Source: Roseibaca calidilacus
GTDB lineage: Bacteria > Pseudomonadota > Alphaproteobacteria > Rhodobacterales > Rhodobacteraceae
Assembly: GCF_001517585.1 (NCBI RefSeq)
Contig: NZ_FBYC01000004.1
Span: 744,001 to 808,000, forward strand
Reading direction: 5' to 3'
DNA length: 64,000 bases
Shown here: positions 28,192 through 37,895 of the stretch, in pieces
Position numbering within the stretch: the stretch's first letter is position 1
How the letters are laid out: every line of letters begins with the position of its first letter
Translations under genes and position numbers: made by a program
The notes under the pieces: model-generated
The model's input: the letters and a program-made list of their open reading frames with translations, nothing else
Databases searched by the model: none
Told to the model about the DNA's origin: nothing

Positions 28192-30093
28192 TCAGCCGGC
28201 TTTCGCGGCGGGCAGGCCAAGGGTTTGCAACGCCGTGGCGATTTCATCAAGGATTGCCGGATCGTCAATGGTTGCAGGCATTTTGAACGCCTCGCCATCG
28301 GCGATCTTGACCATGGTTGCGCGCAAGATCTTGCCTGACCGTGTTTTGGGCAGGCGGTCCACCACCACGGCCAGCTTGAACGCGGCAACCGGCCCGATTT
28401 TCTCGCGCACCAGCTTCACGCATTCCGCGACCACCTCTGCGGCTTCGCGGTCCGCCCCCTTGTTCAGGCACAAAAAGCCCAGCGGCGCTTGGCCTTTCAG
28501 CGTGTCCGAAATGCCGATCACGGCACATTCGGCAACATCGGGGTGGCTTGCCAGCACTTCTTCCATGCCGCCGGTCGACAGGCGGTGCCCTGCCACGTTG
28601 ATCACATCATCGGTCCGCGCCATGATATAGACATAACCGTCTTCATCCATGTAGCCCGCATCGCCCGACGCGTAATAGCCGGGGAATTGTTCCAGATAGC
28701 TTTTGCGGAAGCGGTCTTCGGCATTCCACAGCGTGGGCAGCGTGCCCGGCGGCAGCGGCAGCTTGATGGCGATGGCGCCCAATTCGCCCGGCGCGACCGG
28801 ATGGCCGCCTTCGTCCAGCACCCGGATGTCATAGCCCGGCATTGCCACTGCGGGCGAGCCGATCTTGACCGGCAAGTGTTCCACACCCACGGGGTTTGCG
28901 GCGATCGCCCAGCCGGTTTCGGTCTGCCACCAATGGTCAATGACCGGCACGTTCAACTGCTCTTGCGCCCATGTAATCGTGTCAGGGTCCGCGCGCTCGC
29001 CCGCAAGGTAAACCTGTTTCAGGCAGGACAGATCGTATTTCTTGACGAACTCGCCCTGCGGGTCTTCGCGTTTGACGGCGCGGAAGGCGGTCGGCGCGGT
29101 GAAAAAGCTTTTGACCTTATGTTCGGAAATCACCCGCCAGAAAGTGCCCGCATCTGGGGTGCCGATGGGTTTGCCCTCGAACACGATGGTGGTGTTTCCG
29201 GCCAGCAGCGGCGCATAGCAAATATAGCTGTGGCCCACGACCCAACCCACATCCGAGGCTGCCCAGAACACATCGCCCGGATCGACATTGTAGATGGCCT
29301 TCATCGTCCAATGCAGCGCAACCATATGGCCTGCGGTGGGGCGCACCACGCCCTTGGGCTGGCCGGTGGTGCCGGATGTATAAAGGATGTAGGCCGGATG
29401 GTCGCCCGCGACCGGCACACATTCCGCCGGGGCCACGCCATACTGAAAGCCGTGCCAATTATAGTCGCGCCCTTCGACCAATTTGGCCACTTCCTGTTCG
29501 CGCTGGAAGATGACACAGAAGTCGGGCTTGTGGCGGGCCGCGTCAATCGCGGCATCCAGCAGCGGCTTGTAATGCACCACGCGCCCCGGTTCCAACCCGC
29601 AGCTTGCGGCGATGATCGCCTTTGGCTGCGCATCGTCAATCCGCACGGCCAATTCATTGGCGGCAAACCCGCCGAAGACGACCGAATGCACCGCCCCCAG
29701 ACGCGCGCAGGCCAGCATCGCTTCCAGCGCCTCTGGGATCATCGGCATGTAGATGATGACCCGATCGCCCTTTTCCACACCCTTGGCGCGCAGCGCACCG
29801 GCCAGATTGGCCACGCGGTTGCGCAGTTCCACATAGCTGATCTCGCGCTTGGTATGGGTGATGGGGCTGTCATAGATGATGGCCGTCTGCTCGCCCCGGC
29901 CCGCTTCGACATGGCGGTCAACCGCGTTCCAGCAGGTGTTGCACTGCGCGTCTTTGAACCATTCGTAAAGCGGCGCGTTCTCGTCAAACAGCGCCTTGGA
30001 TGGCGGCGTTACCCAGTCGATGGCTTGGGCTTGCTCCATCCAGAATGCGTTCGGGTCGGTCAATGATGCGCGGTGCAGGTCGGCATAGGCCAT
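28192..30093 (-). CDS. prpE: Propionyl-CoA synthetase
   Basis: Activates propionate to propionyl-CoA through an adenylate. The 633-residue ACS-type enzyme has the N-terminal ACAS segment FKDAQCNTCWNAVDRHVEAG, the AMP-binding loop YILYTSGTTGQPKGVVRP, WWQTETGWAI, YYASGDAGYMDEDGYVYIMARTDDVINVAGHRLSTG and the C-terminal catalytic Lys segment LPKTRSGKILRATM. CNTCWNA and GHRLSTG favour PrpE over acetyl-CoA synthetase. The ATG at 30093 has GAGGAGG about 8 nt ahead. The upstream spacer holds TTTGCAAA motifs consistent with short-chain acyl-CoA control. Confidence 0.93.
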   Translation of the reverse strand: MAYADLHRASLTDPNAFWMEQAQAIDWVTPPSKALFDENAPLYEWFKDAQCNTCWNAVDRHVEAGRGEQTAIIYDSPITHTKREISYVELRNRVANLAGALRAKGVEKGDRVIIYMPMIPEALEAMLACARLGAVHSVVFGGFAANELAVRIDDAQPKAIIAASCGLEPGRVVHYKPLLDAAIDAARHKPDFCVIFQREQEVAKLVEGRDYNWHGFQYGVAPAECVPVAGDHPAYILYTSGTTGQPKGVVRPTAGHMVALHWTMKAIYNVDPGDVFWAASDVGWVVGHSYICYAPLLAGNTTIVFEGKPIGTPDAGTFWRVISEHKVKSFFTAPTAFRAVKREDPQGEFVKKYDLSCLKQVYLAGERADPDTITWAQEQLNVPVIDHWWQTETGWAIAANPVGVEHLPVKIGSPAVAMPGYDIRVLDEGGHPVAPGELGAIAIKLPLPPGTLPTLWNAEDRFRKSYLEQFPGYYASGDAGYMDEDGYVYIMARTDDVINVAGHRLSTGGMEEVLASHPDVAECAVIGISDTLKGQAPLGFLCLNKGADREAAEVVAECVKLVREKIGPVAAFKLAVVVDRLPKTRSGKILRATMVKIADGEAFKMPATIDDPAILDEIATALQTLGLPAAKAG

Positions 30094-30187
30094 GGTCATC
30101 CTCCTCAGAATGCACATGGATTAGCCGAGCGCGCGGGCAGCGCGCAATGGCTGTTACCGTCAACATAGGGCGCGGAGGTGCATAAAA

Positions 30188-30265
30188 TTTGCAATTTTGC
30201 GGCCAGAGTTTGCAAACACGCTATTATGCGTGCCGAAACCACGCGGCCGAAGGCGGTTTTGCAAA
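30188..30265. promoter_or_regulatory. TTTGCAAA motif cluster upstream of prpE (possible ScfR/PccR sites)
   Basis: Two perfect TTTGCAAA octamers (30209-30216 and 30258-30265) and one near match TTTGCAAT (30188-30195) lie 95-172 bp upstream of the prpE ATG, in the 186-bp maeB-prpE spacer. TTTGCAAA is the half-site I recall for RamB and the Rhodobacter PccR (ScfR family), which control acetate and propionate genes. The spacing here is not the tandem four-base spacing I associate with PccR, so the assignment is an inference. Confidence 0.5.
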
Positions 30266-30279
30266 TTGGTGCGTGCCCC

Positions 30280-32559
30280 TTACCCGTAATGCGCCACAGG
30301 TGTGCCCGCCAGCGCGGTCATGTTCAGCAAGCCCCGCGCCGTGATAGAGGGGGTTACGATATGGGCGGTATTGCCCATGCCCATCAGGATCGGCCCCACT
30401 TCCAAAGCGCCGGCGCGGGTTTTCAGAATGTTGCGCACGCCGCTGGCGGCATCGGTATTTGCAAAGATCAGCACATTGGCAGGCCCGCTGAACCGCGCAT
30501 CGGGCAACAGCCGCGCGCGCAGATCGGGGTCAAGCGCCGCATCGACATGCATTTCGCCCTCATAGTCGAAATCTAGGCCCATGCTGTCCAGAATGCCCAG
30601 CGCCGCGCGCATGTTGCGCCCGGATGGCGTATCCAGATTGCCGAACTGGCTATGCGAGCACAGCGCGATTTTCGGGTCCAGCCCGAAGCGGCGCACATGG
30701 CGCGCGGCCCCGATGGTGGTTTCGACAATCTGCTCGGGCGTTGGGTTGGGGTGGACCTGCGTGTCGGCCACGAACAGGTTGCCCTCTTGCTGAATCATCA
30801 GCGACAGCGCGCCCACCGCGTGCCGCTCTGGCCCGCCCAGAATTTGCGTGACATAGTTCAAGTGCCACAGATATTGCCCGAAGGTGCCGCAGATCAGGCT
30901 GTCGGCATCGCCCCGATGCACCATGATCGCGCCAATGGCGGTGGTATTGGTGCGCAGGATGGCGCGCGCCAGTTCGGGCGTCACACCCCGGCGCTGCATG
31001 ATTTGATGGTAGCTTTGCCAATAGTCGCGATAACGCGGGTCATCTTGCGGGTTGACCAATTCGAAATCGGTGCCCGGTTTGATCGACAGCCCCGCGCGCT
31101 CCAGCCGGTTGGCGACAACCTTGGGGCGGCCAATCAGAATGGGCACTTCGGTGGTTTCTTCCAGCATGGCGCTGGCGGCGCGCAGCACGCGCTCATCCTC
31201 GCCCTCGGCAAAGACAATGCGCCGCGAGGCCGCGCGCGCCGCTTCGAACACGGGCCGCATAATCATGGCAGAGCGGAACACCGACGCATCCAGCCCCTGT
31301 TTATAAGCGTCCAGATCGGCCAAGGGGCGCTTGGCCACGCCCGATTCCATTGCCGCGCGCGCAACCGAACTCGCCACAATCCCCATCAGGCGCGGGTCGA
31401 AGGGCTTCGGAATTAGATAATCGGGGCCGAAGCTAAGCTGCTCGCCCTTATAGGCCGCTGCCGCTTCGGCGCTGGTGGTCGCGCGGGCCAGCGCCGCGAT
31501 CCCCTCGACACAGCCGATCTGCATCGCGTCATTGATCTCTGTCGCGCCCACATCCAGCGCGCCCCGAAAGATGAAGGGAAAGCACAGCACATTGTTGACC
31601 TGATTGGGGAAATCAGAACGCCCCGTGGCGATGATCGCATCGGGGGCAACCTCGCGGACCTGATCTGGCAGAATTTCTGGCGTGGGGTTGGCCAGCGCAA
31701 AGATGATGGGGCGCGCTGCCATGCGTGCCACATGCGCGGGCGTCAGCGCGCCGGGGCCGGACAGGCCCAGAAACAGGTCGGCCCCGTCGATCACATCGTC
31801 CAAGCTGCGGGCATCGGTGGCTTGGGCGAAAGCGGCCTTTTGCGGGTTCATATCCACTTCGCGCCCGGCATGGACCAGCCCGTGAATATCGCACAGGAAC
31901 ACGTTTTCGCGCTTCACACCCAGCTTTAGCAGCATGTTCAGGCAGGCAATGCCCGCAGCCCCGCCGCCGGTAGAGACGATCTTGATATCTTCAAACCGCT
32001 TGCCGGCCACGCGCAATGCATTGGTCGCCGCTGCGCCCACAACAATGGCGGTGCCGTGCTGGTCGTCATGGAACACCGGAATGCCCATCCGCTCGCGGCA
32101 GATCTTTTCCACGATGAAGCAATCGGGGGCCTTGATGTCTTCAAGGTTGATCGCGCCGAATGTGGGTTCCAGCGCGCAGACGATCTCGGCCAGCTTGACC
32201 GGGTCGGGTTCATTCAGTTCAATGTCAAAACAATCGATATTGGCGAATTTCTTGAACAGAACCGCCTTGCCTTCCATAACCGGTTTGGACGCCAGCGCCC
32301 CGATATTGCCAAGCCCCAGCACCGCGGTGCCATTGCTGACAACGGCCACAAGGTTGCCGCGCGTGGTGTAGCGGGCGGCATTTTCCGGGTTCGCCTTGAT
32401 TTCCAGACAGGCCTCTGCCACGCCGGGTGAATAGGCGCGCGACAGGTCATAGCCATTGGCCAAGGGCTTGGTCGCCCGAATTTCTAATTTCCCAGGGCGC
32501 GGGTATTCATGATAAAGCAGCGCCGGGTGGCGGTTGTCGTCATGGGTCTGCTCTGTCAT
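30280..32559 (-). CDS. maeB: NADP-dependent malic enzyme with phosphotransacetylase-like domain
   Basis: Decarboxylates malate to pyruvate, yielding NADPH. The 759-residue protein has an N-terminal malic domain ([56 protein letters not shown]), CIVEKI-like and [11 protein letters not shown] motifs, and a Rossmann part ([14 protein letters not shown]). The C-terminal ~330 residues form a PTA-like domain ([20 protein letters not shown]), which in this family is regulatory (acetyl-CoA sensing) rather than catalytic. AGGAGGA is 4 nt ahead of the chosen ATG at 32559. prpE follows on the same strand after 186 bp. Confidence 0.95.
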   Translation of the reverse strand: MTEQTHDDNRHPALLYHEYPRPGKLEIRATKPLANGYDLSRAYSPGVAEACLEIKANPENAARYTTRGNLVAVVSNGTAVLGLGNIGALASKPVMEGKAVLFKKFANIDCFDIELNEPDPVKLAEIVCALEPTFGAINLEDIKAPDCFIVEKICRERMGIPVFHDDQHGTAIVVGAAATNALRVAGKRFEDIKIVSTGGGAAGIACLNMLLKLGVKRENVFLCDIHGLVHAGREVDMNPQKAAFAQATDARSLDDVIDGADLFLGLSGPGALTPAHVARMAARPIIFALANPTPEILPDQVREVAPDAIIATGRSDFPNQVNNVLCFPFIFRGALDVGATEINDAMQIGCVEGIAALARATTSAEAAAAYKGEQLSFGPDYLIPKPFDPRLMGIVASSVARAAMESGVAKRPLADLDAYKQGLDASVFRSAMIMRPVFEAARAASRRIVFAEGEDERVLRAASAMLEETTEVPILIGRPKVVANRLERAGLSIKPGTDFELVNPQDDPRYRDYWQSYHQIMQRRGVTPELARAILRTNTTAIGAIMVHRGDADSLICGTFGQYLWHLNYVTQILGGPERHAVGALSLMIQQEGNLFVADTQVHPNPTPEQIVETTIGAARHVRRFGLDPKIALCSHSQFGNLDTPSGRNMRAALGILDSMGLDFDYEGEMHVDAALDPDLRARLLPDARFSGPANVLIFANTDAASGVRNILKTRAGALEVGPILMGMGNTAHIVTPSITARGLLNMTALAGTPVAHYG

Positions 32560-32722
32560 CTTATCCTCCTGCCGCAACTTGGTTTAACCTTAAACCATTG
32601 CCCGGTCGCTGCAAGTCCCGGTAGCGCTAAAGCGGTTTTGTCCAGTCGTCGGCAAACGCCGCAGCGCGGGCTTGCATCGCTGCGTGCGGCGGCGCAAACT
32701 TGCGCGCAAAAAGAGGTATGCG

Positions 32723-33115
32723 ATGTCACTCGAAGATGCAGCGCGCGATGTGCGCGAGCGGGCCTATGCGCCTTATTCCAATTTCAAGGTGGGGGCGGCG
32801 CTGCGCGCCGACACGGGCGCGGTGTTCGTGGGGTGCAATGTGGAAAACGTGGCCTACCCCGAAGGCACCTGCGCCGAAGCGGGCGCGATTGCGGCCATGA
32901 TCGCGGGTGGCGCACAGCGGATTGCGGAAATCGTGGTCATTGCCGACAGCCCAACGCCGGTGCCCCCCTGCGGTGGCTGCCGTCAGAAGATTGCCGAATT
33001 TGCGGGGGCTGATGTGCCGGTCACGCTCTTGTCGCTGAACGGCGCGCGGCAGAACACCACGGTCGCGGCACTTTTGCCCGGCGCGTTCGGCGCGGACCAT
33101 ATGGAGCGCGGCTGA
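32723..33115 (+). CDS. cdd: Cytidine deaminase
   Basis: Deaminates cytidine and deoxycytidine. The 130-residue, tetramer-type enzyme has APYSNFKVGAAL, the zinc/catalytic segment GTCAEAGAIAAM (Cys and Glu of the [C]AE motif) and PPCGGCRQKIAEF. The ATG at 32723 has AAGAGG just ahead; an in-frame upstream ATG (32672) does not fit the family. It is the first gene of the salvage operon, and its stop shares a base with the deoB start (TGATG at 33113-33117). Confidence 0.95.
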   Translation: MSLEDAARDVRERAYAPYSNFKVGAALRADTGAVFVGCNVENVAYPEGTCAEAGAIAAMIAGGAQRIAEIVVIADSPTPVPPCGGCRQKIAEFAGADVPVTLLSLNGARQNTTVAALLPGAFGADHMERG

Positions 33116-34314
33116 TGCCGCGTGCCTTCCTCGTTGTGCTCGATTCGGTGGGCTGTGGCGGCGCGCCGGATGCCGAGGCGTTCGGCGATGCGGGCGCCAA
33201 CACGCTGGGCCATATCGCGCAAGCTTGTGCGGCGGGGCAGGCGGACAAGGGCCGCGCAGGGCCGTTGCGCCTGCCGGTGCTGGATGGGCTGGGCTTGGGG
33301 GCCGCGATCCTGCTCGCCTCTGGCATGGATGCGCCGGGTCTTGGCGCGCGGCCCTCGGGCCTGTGGGGTGCGGCGACAGAGGTCTCGCGCGGCAAGGACA
33401 CCCCGTCGGGGCATTGGGAACTGGCGGGCGTGCCGGTGCCGTGGGACTGGACCTATTTCCCGCGCCAGATCCCGGCCTTTTCGCCCGATCTGACCGCGAA
33501 GGTCTGCGATTTGGCCGGGACCCATGGCATTTTGGGCAATTGTCACGCTGGCGGGGTCGCGATAATCGACCGTTTCGGGGCCGAACACCTGCGCACGGGC
33601 TGGCCGATCTGCTACACCTCTGCCGACAGCGTGTTCCAGATTGCCGCGCATGAACAAGCCTTCGGGCTGGACCGGCTGCACAAACTTTGTGCCGATCTTG
33701 CCCCCCATCTGCACGCCATACGCGTGGGTCGGGTCATTGCGCGGCCCTTTCTGGGCACCGAGGGCGCGTTCACCCGCACCCATAACCGCCGCGACTACGC
33801 CATTGCCCCGCCCGCGCCCACGCTGTGCGATTGGGTTAGCGGGGCCGGGCGCGTGGTGCATGGCGTGGGCAAGATATCCGACATTTTCTCGGGGCAGGGG
33901 ATTACGCATAGCCACAAAGGGGCGGATGACGCGGCGCTGTGCGATCACCTTCTGCGGTTGGTGGACGGGGCCGAGGACGGGTCACTGACCTTCTGCAACC
34001 TTGTGGAATTCGACAGCCTATACGGCCACCCGCGCGACGTGGCGGGATATGCCCGCGCGCTAGAACGGTTCGACGCAGTCGCGGGCCAAATGCTGGGTCG
34101 CCTGCGCCCGGGCGATATTGCGGTGTTCACCGCCGACCACGGCAACGATCCGACGGCAGCGGGGTCCGACCACACGCGCGAACGCGTGCCGGTTCTGGTT
34201 GCGGGCCTTGGTGCGGGCGAAATCGGGCATTGCGGTTTTGTCGATGTCGCGGCATCCATCGCGCAGCATCTGGGCGTTCCTGCCCATGGGCCGGGACGGA
34301 GCTTTCTACCATGA
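33115..34314 (+). CDS. deoB: Phosphopentomutase
   Basis: Interconverts ribose/deoxyribose 1- and 5-phosphate. The 399-residue alkaline-phosphatase-superfamily enzyme has the metal-binding start AFLVVLDSVGCGGAPDA, the phospho-acceptor Thr region GKDTPSGHWELAGV, and the C-terminal metal motifs FTADHGNDPT and SDHTRERVPVLV. It overlaps cdd by 1 bp and add by 4 bp (ATGA at 34311), so it is translationally coupled on both sides. It links nucleoside breakdown to pentose phosphate metabolism. Confidence 0.96.
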   Translation: MPRAFLVVLDSVGCGGAPDAEAFGDAGANTLGHIAQACAAGQADKGRAGPLRLPVLDGLGLGAAILLASGMDAPGLGARPSGLWGAATEVSRGKDTPSGHWELAGVPVPWDWTYFPRQIPAFSPDLTAKVCDLAGTHGILGNCHAGGVAIIDRFGAEHLRTGWPICYTSADSVFQIAAHEQAFGLDRLHKLCADLAPHLHAIRVGRVIARPFLGTEGAFTRTHNRRDYAIAPPAPTLCDWVSGAGRVVHGVGKISDIFSGQGITHSHKGADDAALCDHLLRLVDGAEDGSLTFCNLVEFDSLYGHPRDVAGYARALERFDAVAGQMLGRLRPGDIAVFTADHGNDPTAAGSDHTRERVPVLVAGLGAGEIGHCGFVDVAASIAQHLGVPAHGPGRSFLP

Positions 34315-35300
34315 GCGATTTTGCAAAGCTGCCCAAGCTGGAATTGCACCTGCATCTGGAAGGGGCGGCACCCCCTGCCTTCATCCGCGCGCAGGCCAAG
34401 CGTAAGGGCGTGGACCTGTCGGGCATTTTTGACGTGGCAGGGGCCTATAAATACACTGGCTTCGTGGATTTCTTGCGCGTCTATGAAGCTGCCTGCACGG
34501 TGCTGACCACCCCGCAAGATTTTCACGACCTGACCTTGGCCGTGCTGGAGCAATCCGCCGCGCATGGCGTGATTTACTCGGAAGCGTTCCTCTCGCCCGA
34601 CTTTTGCGGTGGCGGCGACTTGGTGGCGTGGCGCGACTACCTGGCGGCGATCGAAGCTGCGGCTGCGACCGCCGAGTCGCAAATGGGCATCACCCTGCGC
34701 GGCTGTATTACCTGCATTCGCCATTTTGGGCCGGACAAAGCCCGCATCATCGCGCGGTGCGCGCAGGAAACGGCGGGCGATTTCATCACTGGCTTTGGCA
34801 TTGCGGGCGATGAGAACGCGGGCGAACTGCCCGATTTCATCTATAGTTTCGATGCCGCGCGCGAGGCGGGTCTGGGCCTGACCGCCCATGCCGGCGAATG
34901 GCGCGGGCCGGATGAAGTGCGCGCAGCACTGGAACACCTGCGCGTGTCGCGCATCGGCCATGGGGTGCGGGCGGTAGACGACCCGGCGCTGGTCGAACAT
35001 CTGGCCGAGCGCGGCACCGTGCTAGAGGTCTGTCCCGGGTCCAACGTGGTGCTTGGCGTCTATCCCGACCTGCGCGCCCATCCCATCGAAAAACTGCGCG
35101 CGGCGGGGGTGGCTGTCACCGTCTCGACCGACGATCCGCCGTTTTTCCACACCGATATGAGCGCGGAATATGCCGGGCTGCACCGCGCCTTCGGCTGGGA
35201 GCAGCCGCAATTCGACGCGCTGGCGCAGACCGCGCTGCACGCCGCCTTTTGCGACGACAGCACGCGCGCACGCCTTGCCAAACGATTGGAGAGCGCATGA
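34311..35300 (+). CDS. add: Adenosine deaminase
   Basis: Converts adenosine and deoxyadenosine to inosine forms. The 329-residue amidohydrolase has the metal pair His13/His15 in [12 protein letters not shown], the zinc-binding [29 protein letters not shown] and the catalytic [13 protein letters not shown]. Length fits. The start overlaps the deoB stop, and its own stop overlaps the upp start (ATGA at 35297). An adenine deaminase (Ade) cannot be excluded without comparison, but the motifs and salvage context favour Add. Confidence 0.92.
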   Translation: MSDFAKLPKLELHLHLEGAAPPAFIRAQAKRKGVDLSGIFDVAGAYKYTGFVDFLRVYEAACTVLTTPQDFHDLTLAVLEQSAAHGVIYSEAFLSPDFCGGGDLVAWRDYLAAIEAAAATAESQMGITLRGCITCIRHFGPDKARIIARCAQETAGDFITGFGIAGDENAGELPDFIYSFDAAREAGLGLTAHAGEWRGPDEVRAALEHLRVSRIGHGVRAVDDPALVEHLAERGTVLEVCPGSNVVLGVYPDLRAHPIEKLRAAGVAVTVSTDDPPFFHTDMSAEYAGLHRAFGWEQPQFDALAQTALHAAFCDDSTRARLAKRLESA

Positions 35301-35932
35301 CCCATCCTGACCTTACCCTGATCGACCACCCGCTGGTGCAGCACAAGCTAAGCCTGATGCGTGACAGCCGCACGCCCAGCCCGGAATTTCGCCGCCTTTT
35401 GCGCGAAATCGCGCTGCTCTTGACCTATGAGGCCACGCGCGACCTGCCCATCGCGCCGCAGCGCATCGACACGCCGCTGACGGCGATGGACGCCCCCATG
35501 CTGGCCGGGCCTGACCCGGCGGTGGTGTCAATCCTGCGGGCGGGCAATGGGCTGCTTGACGGGGTGCTTGATGTGGTGCCAACGGCCAAAGTAGGCTTTG
35601 TGGGCCTTTACCGCGATGAAGAAACCCTGCGCCCGGTGGAATATTACAACAAGCTGCCCTCTGATATGCCGGGCCGGTTTACCATAGCGGTCGACCCGAT
35701 GCTGGCCACCGGCCATTCCGCTGCCGCAGCCATTGACCTGCTAAAGCGGGCAGGTGCCGCGCGGATATGCTTTATCTGCCTGCTGGCCGCGCCCGAAGGC
35801 GTGGCAGTCATGGCCCAGAAGCACCCCGATGTGCGGATCGTAACCGCCGCGCTGGACAGCCATTTGAACGAAAAAGGGTATATCGTGCCGGGCTTGGGCG
35901 ATGCAGGTGATCGTATCTTTGGCACGGTTTAG
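35297..35932 (+). CDS. upp: Uracil phosphoribosyltransferase
   Basis: Makes UMP from uracil and PRPP. The 211-residue enzyme has the N-terminal [31 protein letters not shown], and the PRPP loop [18 protein letters not shown], with the C-terminal uracil site [15 protein letters not shown]. The PRPP loop has His where GGS is common (ATGHS versus ATGGS). It is the last gene of the cdd-deoB-add-upp operon and is coupled to add by ATGA. Confidence 0.95.
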   Translation: MTHPDLTLIDHPLVQHKLSLMRDSRTPSPEFRRLLREIALLLTYEATRDLPIAPQRIDTPLTAMDAPMLAGPDPAVVSILRAGNGLLDGVLDVVPTAKVGFVGLYRDEETLRPVEYYNKLPSDMPGRFTIAVDPMLATGHSAAAAIDLLKRAGAARICFICLLAAPEGVAVMAQKHPDVRIVTAALDSHLNEKGYIVPGLGDAGDRIFGTV

Positions 35933-36009
35933 GCAAGCGCAGGGCCGAATCGCCTTTACTTTCCAAGGCTTGCAGCGGCATTCTTGAATGAATTGACCGG
36001 GGGGTTTGG

Positions 36010-36924
36010 ATGACTCGTTTTTTGATGGCTGCAAGTGTGGCGGCGATTTGCACGGGCCTTGCGGCACAGGCTCAGACCAATGGGTTGAACCCGGCCAATC
36101 TGCCGCCCGCAGCGTTTGAAGGGCGCGAATTCGTCGATAGCGCGGGCTGCGCATTTCTGCGGTCAACCTTCGGGGGCGAAGTGACATGGATTCCGCGCTA
36201 CGGGACGGACCGCAACCCGGTTTGCGACCTGTCCCCAACGGTTTTTGCATCCGATACTCCCGCAGCCCCGGCAACATCTGCGCCAGACGCGCCAAGCCAA
36301 CAGGCCAGCGCGGCAGAAAATGCAGCACCTGCCGCCGACGCAGAGCAGGCCGATCCGGAAACGACCGAAACCACAGCGGCCGCGCCCGCCGACACCACCG
36401 CCGCACCGCGCGGCCGGATAGAGATTGTCGGCGCTGTCCGTGACCCGGTGCGCCGCGTCGCACCCAGTTTTCTGGGCAAGGAACCGCCACGAAGCCAACC
36501 GCCGCGCCGCGCCAAGCCGCGCTACCCGGTGGCCGATGCCTCTGGCCGTCACCCGTCCTGCCCCGGCAGTGCGCCTTTCGGGCAGTTGGTGAATGCAAGC
36601 GACGGGCGCAAACTGGTGCGCTGCGTGACCGAACCGGCCTTGTTTCTGGGCAAGCACGAAACAGAGCAGACGCAGCTCGCCTCTGTTGCCCAGCATGACA
36701 GTGGCGGGCAGGGGCTAAGGGTGCAGGTGGGCAGTTTTTCCGTGCCGGCCAATGCCCACCGGCTGGTGTCGCGTCTGCTAGCGCATGGCTTGCCCGCCAG
36801 CCAGCAGACGGCACGCGGGCTAAGGGTTGTGAGCGTTGGCCCTTTCAGCGGCGGCGCAGAGGCACAGAGCGCCTTGGCACAGGTGCGCGCGATGGGCTTT
36901 CACGACGCCTTCCTGCGCCGCTAA
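36010..36924 (+). CDS. Exported SPOR-domain protein
   Basis: A 304-residue protein with signal peptide MTRFLMAASVAAICTGLAAQAQ and an N-terminal Cys-containing part (LPPAAFEGREFVDSAGCAFLRSTFGGEVTWIPRY). A Pro/Ala/Glu-rich linker (~80-160) is followed by a C-terminal SPOR domain (GLRVQVGSFSVPANAHRLVSRLLAHGLPASQQ ... RVVSVGPFSGGAEAQSALAQVRAMGFHDAFLR). SPOR domains bind denuded peptidoglycan at division sites, so a septal or wall role is likely. It lies 77 bp after upp but is unrelated in function. Confidence 0.85.
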   Translation: MTRFLMAASVAAICTGLAAQAQTNGLNPANLPPAAFEGREFVDSAGCAFLRSTFGGEVTWIPRYGTDRNPVCDLSPTVFASDTPAAPATSAPDAPSQQASAAENAAPAADAEQADPETTETTAAAPADTTAAPRGRIEIVGAVRDPVRRVAPSFLGKEPPRSQPPRRAKPRYPVADASGRHPSCPGSAPFGQLVNASDGRKLVRCVTEPALFLGKHETEQTQLASVAQHDSGGQGLRVQVGSFSVPANAHRLVSRLLAHGLPASQQTARGLRVVSVGPFSGGAEAQSALAQVRAMGFHDAFLRR

Positions 36925-36950
36925 GGTCAAGACGGTTACGGCATGAAAAA

Positions 36951-36978
36951 CCCCCGGCGAGAATGCTCTCGCCGGGGG
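36951..36978 (-). terminator. Intrinsic terminator for the acidic-protein gene
   Basis: CCCCCGGCGAGA (36951-36962) pairs with TCTCGCCGGGGG (36967-36978) over a 4-nt loop. On the minus strand it is followed by TTTTT (plus-strand A-run 36946-36950), so it ends the gene at 37002-37721. It may also slow transcripts from the SPOR gene. Confidence 0.88.
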
Positions 36979-37001
36979 GCAATTCGGGGATGTGCCAGCG
37001 G

Positions 37002-37721
37002 TTATTCCGCGTCGGACCCTTGGGCTTCATTGCGAAGCAGGATTTCTGCGGCGCTTTCTTCTGCGTCGCCTTCAGCTTCCGCGCCGGCATTGTCTGAGTC
37101 GCCTTCGCCTTCCGCATTGTCTGCGTCGTTTGCGCCTTCGGCCGGTTCGTCTGCCGCTTCTTCTGTCGCGCCTTCACTTGGCGCGTCAGTGGCATCGCTT
37201 TGCTCATCCGTTGTAGCGTCATCTGTTGCTTCGGCCGCGTCTTCCGCCGCTTCCGATGTCGCTTCGGCTGCGTCGTCCGCCGCGTCACTTGCCGCATCTG
37301 CCGCGTCATCGGCCATATCTGCAGCGTCAGAGGCGGCATCGCTTGTCGCTTCGGCCGCGTCGTCTGTCGCGTCTTCGCCCGCGCCGGTCAGGTCTTCCAT
37401 CAGCGACTCAGCTTCTTCGACGGCACCCTCAACAGCATCTTGCGCGGCCGTGGTGGCATCTTCGAGGGCGGATTCTGCCGCCTCTGTTGCGTTTTCGACC
37501 GCGGTTTCCGCGGCACTTGCAGCCTCTTCTACGGCGTCCTGCGTGTCGGGTGCCACGTCTTCGGCTGGCTCGGCATCTGCGGCGTCTTCGGCAGGTGCTG
37601 GCTCTTCCATCGGCGTTTCAACGGGCGCGACAACCTCTGACGGTGTGCGCGACTGGATCCCCAACCAGATCCCCACAGCGGCGATCGCCAATGCGATCAA
37701 TGACAAAACCATCTTGTTCAT
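37002..37721 (-). CDS. Membrane-anchored acidic Ala/Asp/Glu-rich protein
   Basis: A 239-residue protein with one N-terminal helix (MNKMVLSLIALAIAAVGIWLGIQ). The rest is a long low-complexity stretch of Ala, Asp, Glu, Ser and Thr with almost no basic residues (for example SDAADMADDAADAASDAADD). It would be strongly acidic and helical, with an 11-residue-like repeat feel that recalls LEA proteins. The C-terminal ~50 residues include a less repetitive ESAAEILLRNEAQG. No known family is recognised. A role as an extended periplasmic spacer or osmoprotective polymer is speculation. It has its own terminator. Confidence 0.7.
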   Translation of the reverse strand: MNKMVLSLIALAIAAVGIWLGIQSRTPSEVVAPVETPMEEPAPAEDAADAEPAEDVAPDTQDAVEEAASAAETAVENATEAAESALEDATTAAQDAVEGAVEEAESLMEDLTGAGEDATDDAAEATSDAASDAADMADDAADAASDAADDAAEATSEAAEDAAEATDDATTDEQSDATDAPSEGATEEAADEPAEGANDADNAEGEGDSDNAGAEAEGDAEESAAEILLRNEAQGSDAE

Positions 37722-37830
37722 GCTACGGTCCTCTGAAACCATGATTAACTGTCGCTGCGTATGACAGAAATCTCTGCGCTTGCAAAGTCAGCCGCCGATA
37801 AACGAGCAATATCCCGCGCGCGATTCCCGC

Positions 37831-37859
37831 TTGAATAGCAGCGGTCGCGGGCTTAGATT
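37831..37859 (+). promoter_or_regulatory. Candidate sigma-70-type promoter of infC
   Basis: TTGAAT (37831-37836), a 17-bp spacer and TAGATT (37854-37859). This gives a transcript start near 37866 and a leader of about 30 nt before the ATA start codon of infC. Position and spacing fit a housekeeping promoter. Confidence 0.55.
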
Positions 37860-37895
37860 GCGCGCCACAAACGTAAGAATACAAGGAATTCAGCC

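Noticed and set aside
28489-30066. A 525-codon open frame on the plus strand
   Set aside because: Exact antisense of prpE, rich in His and Arg; a GC-bias artefact.
37002-37721. Repeated short segments that could suggest a CRISPR array or tandem repeat
   Set aside because: Repeats are imperfect, in frame and code for an Ala/Asp/Glu-rich protein; there are no constant repeats with unique spacers.
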